The notes below the pieces were generated by a model. That model worked only from the letters and a program-made list of their open reading frames with translations. It did not search any database and had not been told where the DNA came from. 18,179 nucleotides of DNA from Candidatus Pelagibacterales bacterium (lineage in GTDB: Bacteria > Pseudomonadota > Alphaproteobacteria > Pelagibacterales > AG-422-B15), in the NCBI GenBank assembly GCA_016777745.1, contig JADHQX010000013.1:1-18179 (forward strand), written 5' to 3'. A program made the position numbers and the translations under genes. Below are positions 16,186 to 18,179 of the stretch, piece after piece (position 1 is the stretch's first letter; each line of letters begins with the position of its first letter).

Positions 16186-17153
16186 GAGCCATACAGCGCT
16201 TTTGCGACTATGCGATGCGATTGGGCAGCGTCTTGTTTATCGATTGCATCCGCAAGCATTGCATCATCAGCAAGCACCTCTGCAATATCCATCAAACGGT
16301 CAGTCAATGCTACGTTGGTACGCGCCTCTTCTATTGGATTTAAGCCACCCATATCAGGGAAGGTGTCAAAGTAGATCACGTCGGTCTGGTTCATCCGTAA
16401 CATGGCTACCAAAAGCTCAACTGTTTGGATTGCGTGAACCGATCCAACCATCAGTCCATCGTCGCGTTTGCCATAGCCGTCATTCAAATGCAGCCCGATC
16501 ATTCGTGAATGTCGACCGATCAGCGCGGCCGAATGAGCAGGCATTTCATCAGCGTAGAGTACATGGGCGAAATCAAGAGTGACCCCAAGATTGGGTGCAC
16601 TGACTTCCTTACAGGCCAGCAATGTCGTGCCTATATCGGGCATGAGTGCGTAGGCACGCGGTTCATTTGGTTTGTACTCTATCGCAATATCTATGGCGAG
16701 ATTATGGGCGCATAACTCTGAAATAGTTTCAATTGTTCGATCCCATGCGGCGGCGTAATCCATCTGAAAGGCATAGTCGAAACCGTCTTGTCCCATCCAA
16801 AGTGTGACCGTCTTGCCACCCATCGCAGCACAAACATCGATGCCTTGTTTGGTAATATCGAGAGCCGCTTTGCGAACGGCCAGATCGGGGTGCGTAAAAG
16901 CACCTAGCTTGAATCCCGGGTCAGTATAGTACCGCATCGCAACGCCGTTCAGCGCAAGCTCAGCATCGCTCAAAAAATTTGCCATCTGGGTAGCGTCATG
17001 CGCGGCGAAATGATCAGGAAAGTTCAGGTCCGCCGCCCCTAAACCCCCAACTTGGCCAGCAGCCACGATCCAGTCTTTCACATCTGATCCAGGTGAAAGC
17101 TGCTTGAATGCATTTAGGCGAGCCGCGTAGCGAGGGCGATTGGCGCGAGTCAT
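16182..17153 (-). CDS. Xylose-isomerase-fold sugar isomerase/epimerase (L-rhamnose isomerase-like)
   Basis: A 323-residue TIM barrel of the AP-endonuclease-2/xylose-isomerase type. Likely metal ligands are E159 (AIEYKP), D194 and H197 (TLDFAH), H222 and D225 (LHLND), D231/D232 and D263 (FDTFPD). From memory, the spacing E to D (35) and D to H (3, then about 28) matches the Pseudomonas-type L-rhamnose isomerase, as does the LHLNDGYGKRDDG segment. TLWMGQDGFDY (117-127) is reminiscent of the GGREGYD loop of xylose isomerases. It probably converts an aldose to a ketose or epimerises a ketose in the cytoplasm. The gene is coupled by ATGA overlaps both to the GntR regulator upstream and the PfkB kinase downstream, which makes an isomerase-kinase-regulator unit. 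Confidence 0.82.
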   Translation of the reverse strand: MTRANRPRYAARLNAFKQLSPGSDVKDWIVAAGQVGGLGAADLNFPDHFAAHDATQMANFLSDAELALNGVAMRYYTDPGFKLGAFTHPDLAVRKAALDITKQGIDVCAAMGGKTVTLWMGQDGFDYAFQMDYAAAWDRTIETISELCAHNLAIDIAIEYKPNEPRAYALMPDIGTTLLACKEVSAPNLGVTLDFAHVLYADEMPAHSAALIGRHSRMIGLHLNDGYGKRDDGLMVGSVHAIQTVELLVAMLRMNQTDVIYFDTFPDMGGLNPIEEARTNVALTDRLMDIAEVLADDAMLADAIDKQDAAQSHRIVAKALYGS

Positions 17154-17857
17154 TTCTTGTCAAACAATTCTGGACGATCAAGCTCAATAGCTTCTAAGTG
17201 AAAAAGCAATTGGCCCAAATGCTTCTTTGTCGCCTGTCGCGCCGCTGTTGGGTCACGCGCTTGCAGGGCTGAAACGATGGCTTTATGCTCGGCAAGCGTT
17301 TCAGCCACCCGATCTTGGTTTGGCAGAATTAATTGCCGCGCTCTATTGACTTGAAGCCAACTTGTTTGGGCCATCACAGCCAGGCGCCGGTAATTAGTAA
17401 AGCCTAAGATCAAATTGTGCATTTCGCTGTCTAATTGGTAGAAACCCTGGACGTCTAGGTCATCCACAAAGGCTTGTTGAACCCGAAGATTTCTTTGGAG
17501 CAGTTTGACTTGATCATCATTAATAGTTTTTGCAACACGCTCTACGGCGGCGATTTCCAACGCTTCGCGTAAGAATGCTCCTTCTCGAATTTCAGCCATC
17601 GAAAATCGAGCAACAAAGGTGCCTGCCTGCGGAATAACATCAACCAGACCTTCAGCAGCTAACCGCGTCACCGCTTCAGATACCGGACTACGAGAAATAT
17701 CTAATTGTTCGCAGATATCCTGTTTGCGCATGATTTGCCCAGGCTCATAAGCCAGTGATAAAATCGCGTCCTTCAGGCTATGATAGACGCGGCTCGACAA
17801 GGTGCCGTTGTAGCAAGATAAAGGCGTCAAAGGGACTGAAATCTCAATTGTTGACAT
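17150..17857 (-). CDS. GntR-family transcriptional regulator with FCD domain
   Basis: A 235-residue regulator with an N-terminal winged helix-turn-helix (about 18-85, recognition region QLDISRSPVSEAVTRLAAEG at 51-70) and an FCD ligand domain (about 95-220). The FCD metal ligands are present: D143 and H147 (LDSEMHNLI), H191 (EHKAIV) and H213 (KKHL). Such domains bind sugar acids or other carboxylates, so the inducer might be the aldonate of the oxidative pathway (inference). The ATG at 17857 lies inside the palindromic site 17851-17870. The bases before it contain no Shine-Dalgarno sequence, so the mRNA may be leaderless or the true start a little downstream. It heads an operon with the isomerase and PfkB genes and probably represses itself. 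Confidence 0.93.
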   Translation of the reverse strand: MSTIEISVPLTPLSCYNGTLSSRVYHSLKDAILSLAYEPGQIMRKQDICEQLDISRSPVSEAVTRLAAEGLVDVIPQAGTFVARFSMAEIREGAFLREALEIAAVERVAKTINDDQVKLLQRNLRVQQAFVDDLDVQGFYQLDSEMHNLILGFTNYRRLAVMAQTSWLQVNRARQLILPNQDRVAETLAEHKAIVSALQARDPTAARQATKKHLGQLLFHLEAIELDRPELFDKK

Positions 17858-17870
17858 GCTAGAATGTTAG
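17851..17870. promoter_or_regulatory. Probable autoregulatory GntR operator over the regulator's start codon
   Basis: TGACATG (17852-17858), CTAG, then AATGTTA (17863-17869) form an 18-base near-palindrome with two mismatched pairs. Read on the minus strand it gives CTAGCATGTCA, matching the right half of the sites at 3951-3971 and 13459-13476. The ATG of the regulator gene (17857-17855) falls inside it. Spacing of the arms is one base shorter than at 3951-3971. Confidence 0.65.
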
Positions 17871-18066
17871 CTTGATTTTTTGGCTATTACAAGTGGCTAA
17901 CAACATCAAAAGAAGAGCCATGAGCCTGCAGCTCGGCGACATTATTTCATCAGGAAACCAGCCCGGCTCTAGATTAAGCTATCTGCCTACAGTATCGATG
18001 GTAGAAGGTCAAAAAATGGAGAAGGGCATCCAAGGACTAAGTTGTCAGCACCAATACATCTCCGAC
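17871..18066. other. Intergenic region upstream of the GntR gene
   Basis: This 196-base gap lies between the end of the fuconate dehydratase-like gene and the GntR start, both on the minus strand. It should hold the GntR promoter. I see no convincing hairpin with a U-tract and no RNA gene. The plus-strand reading frame opening at 17920 is treated as a shadow, because its right part lies over the dehydratase gene. Confidence 0.4.
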
Positions 18067-18179
18067 TTAGCTCGCCCATACATTCCCTGTCGGAAATGTA
18101 TAACTTTCGATGCTATCAGCCTTCATTTCGACGGAGAAGCCCGGCTTTTGCGGCGTGAGGTAATACCCGTTTTTTGTGC
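18067..18179 (-). CDS. C-terminus of L-fuconate dehydratase-like enolase-superfamily enzyme
   Basis: Only the last 36 residues and the TAA (18067-18069) are in the window; the gene continues off the right edge. The peptide contains GYYLTPQKPGFSVEM, then DSIESYTFPTGNVW near the end. This matches the recalled C-terminal pattern of L-fuconate dehydratases, such as the YPDGEVW of human ENOSF1 and the YRFPDG of bacterial FucD. That enzyme removes water from L-fuconate to give 2-keto-3-deoxy-L-fuconate, the step after the lactonase encoded at 14513-15349. The identification rests on a short stretch but agrees with the neighbouring pathway genes. It lies 209 bases upstream of the GntR gene on the same strand. 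Confidence 0.72.
   Translation of the reverse strand, partial: TKNGYYLTPQKPGFSVEMKADSIESYTFPTGNVWAS

Noticed and set aside
17920..18179. Plus-strand open frame of 86 codons running off the right edge, starting ATG at 17920
   Set aside because: Its right part lies over the minus-strand fuconate dehydratase C-terminus, its peptide has no recognisable character, and the minus reading matches a known protein end.
1..18179. CRISPR arrays, tRNA or rRNA genes, phage att sites
   Set aside because: No regularly spaced repeats, cloverleaf-like or rRNA-like sequence was noticed on reading; nothing could be supported.

Overview
The window is a dense carbohydrate-uptake and sugar-catabolism locus, probably from an alphaproteobacterium of the Rhodobacterales/Roseobacter type. 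That placement is an inference from the moderate GC content, the tight ATGA-overlapping operons, the Tat-exported sugar-binding protein and the mix of families; no rRNA or other phylogenetic marker is present. Almost every base is coding. The main exception is a 478-base gap (897-1374) holding the decayed N-terminal part of an IS6-like transposase.

Layout, left to right. (1) Minus strand, 3884 down to 1: an ABC sugar-importer ATPase, a FucU/RbsD sugar mutarotase, a ribokinase-like PfkB kinase, the IS remnant, then an SMP-30/gluconolactonase-type lactonase cut by the left edge. (2) Plus strand, 4133-7862: a large Tat-type solute-binding protein and two CUT1-type permeases, completing the importer. 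(3) Minus strand, 13401 down to 7865: a BtpA/SgcQ-type TIM-barrel protein, an M42 metallopeptidase-fold protein (SgcX/FrvX-like), an FGGY sugar kinase, a HxlB-like SIS isomerase and a diverged L-fucose-isomerase-like protein. (4) Plus strand, 13494-15349: an L-fucose/D-threo-aldose dehydrogenase-type aldo-keto reductase overlapping an L-fuconolactonase-type amidohydrolase. (5) Minus strand, 17857 down to 15337: a GntR/FCD regulator, a xylose-isomerase-fold sugar isomerase and a second, C-terminally short PfkB kinase. (6) At the right edge, 18067-18179 on the minus strand, the C-terminus of an L-fuconate dehydratase-like enolase-superfamily enzyme.

How it may work together (inference). FucU, the aldo-keto reductase, the amidohydrolase and the fuconate dehydratase form the start of the non-phosphorylating L-fucose (or related 6-deoxy or L-sugar) route: anomer conversion, oxidation to lactone, hydrolysis to aldonate, dehydration. 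Beside it sits a separate isomerase/kinase branch (FucI-like isomerase, FGGY kinase, SIS protein) joined to an SgcQ/SgcX-like pair of unknown function, and a third small branch (TIM-barrel isomerase plus PfkB kinase) co-transcribed with the regulator. The locus could handle several related sugars or several modified forms of one sugar.

A near-palindrome centred on CTAG with flanking CATG/CATGTYA arms occurs in all three regulated promoter regions (3951-3971, 13459-13476, 17851-17870), the last overlapping the start codon of the GntR gene. This suggests one autoregulated GntR controls transporter, both catabolic branches and itself. The part most likely to be undescribed is the BtpA/M42/FGGY/SIS/FucI-like operon.
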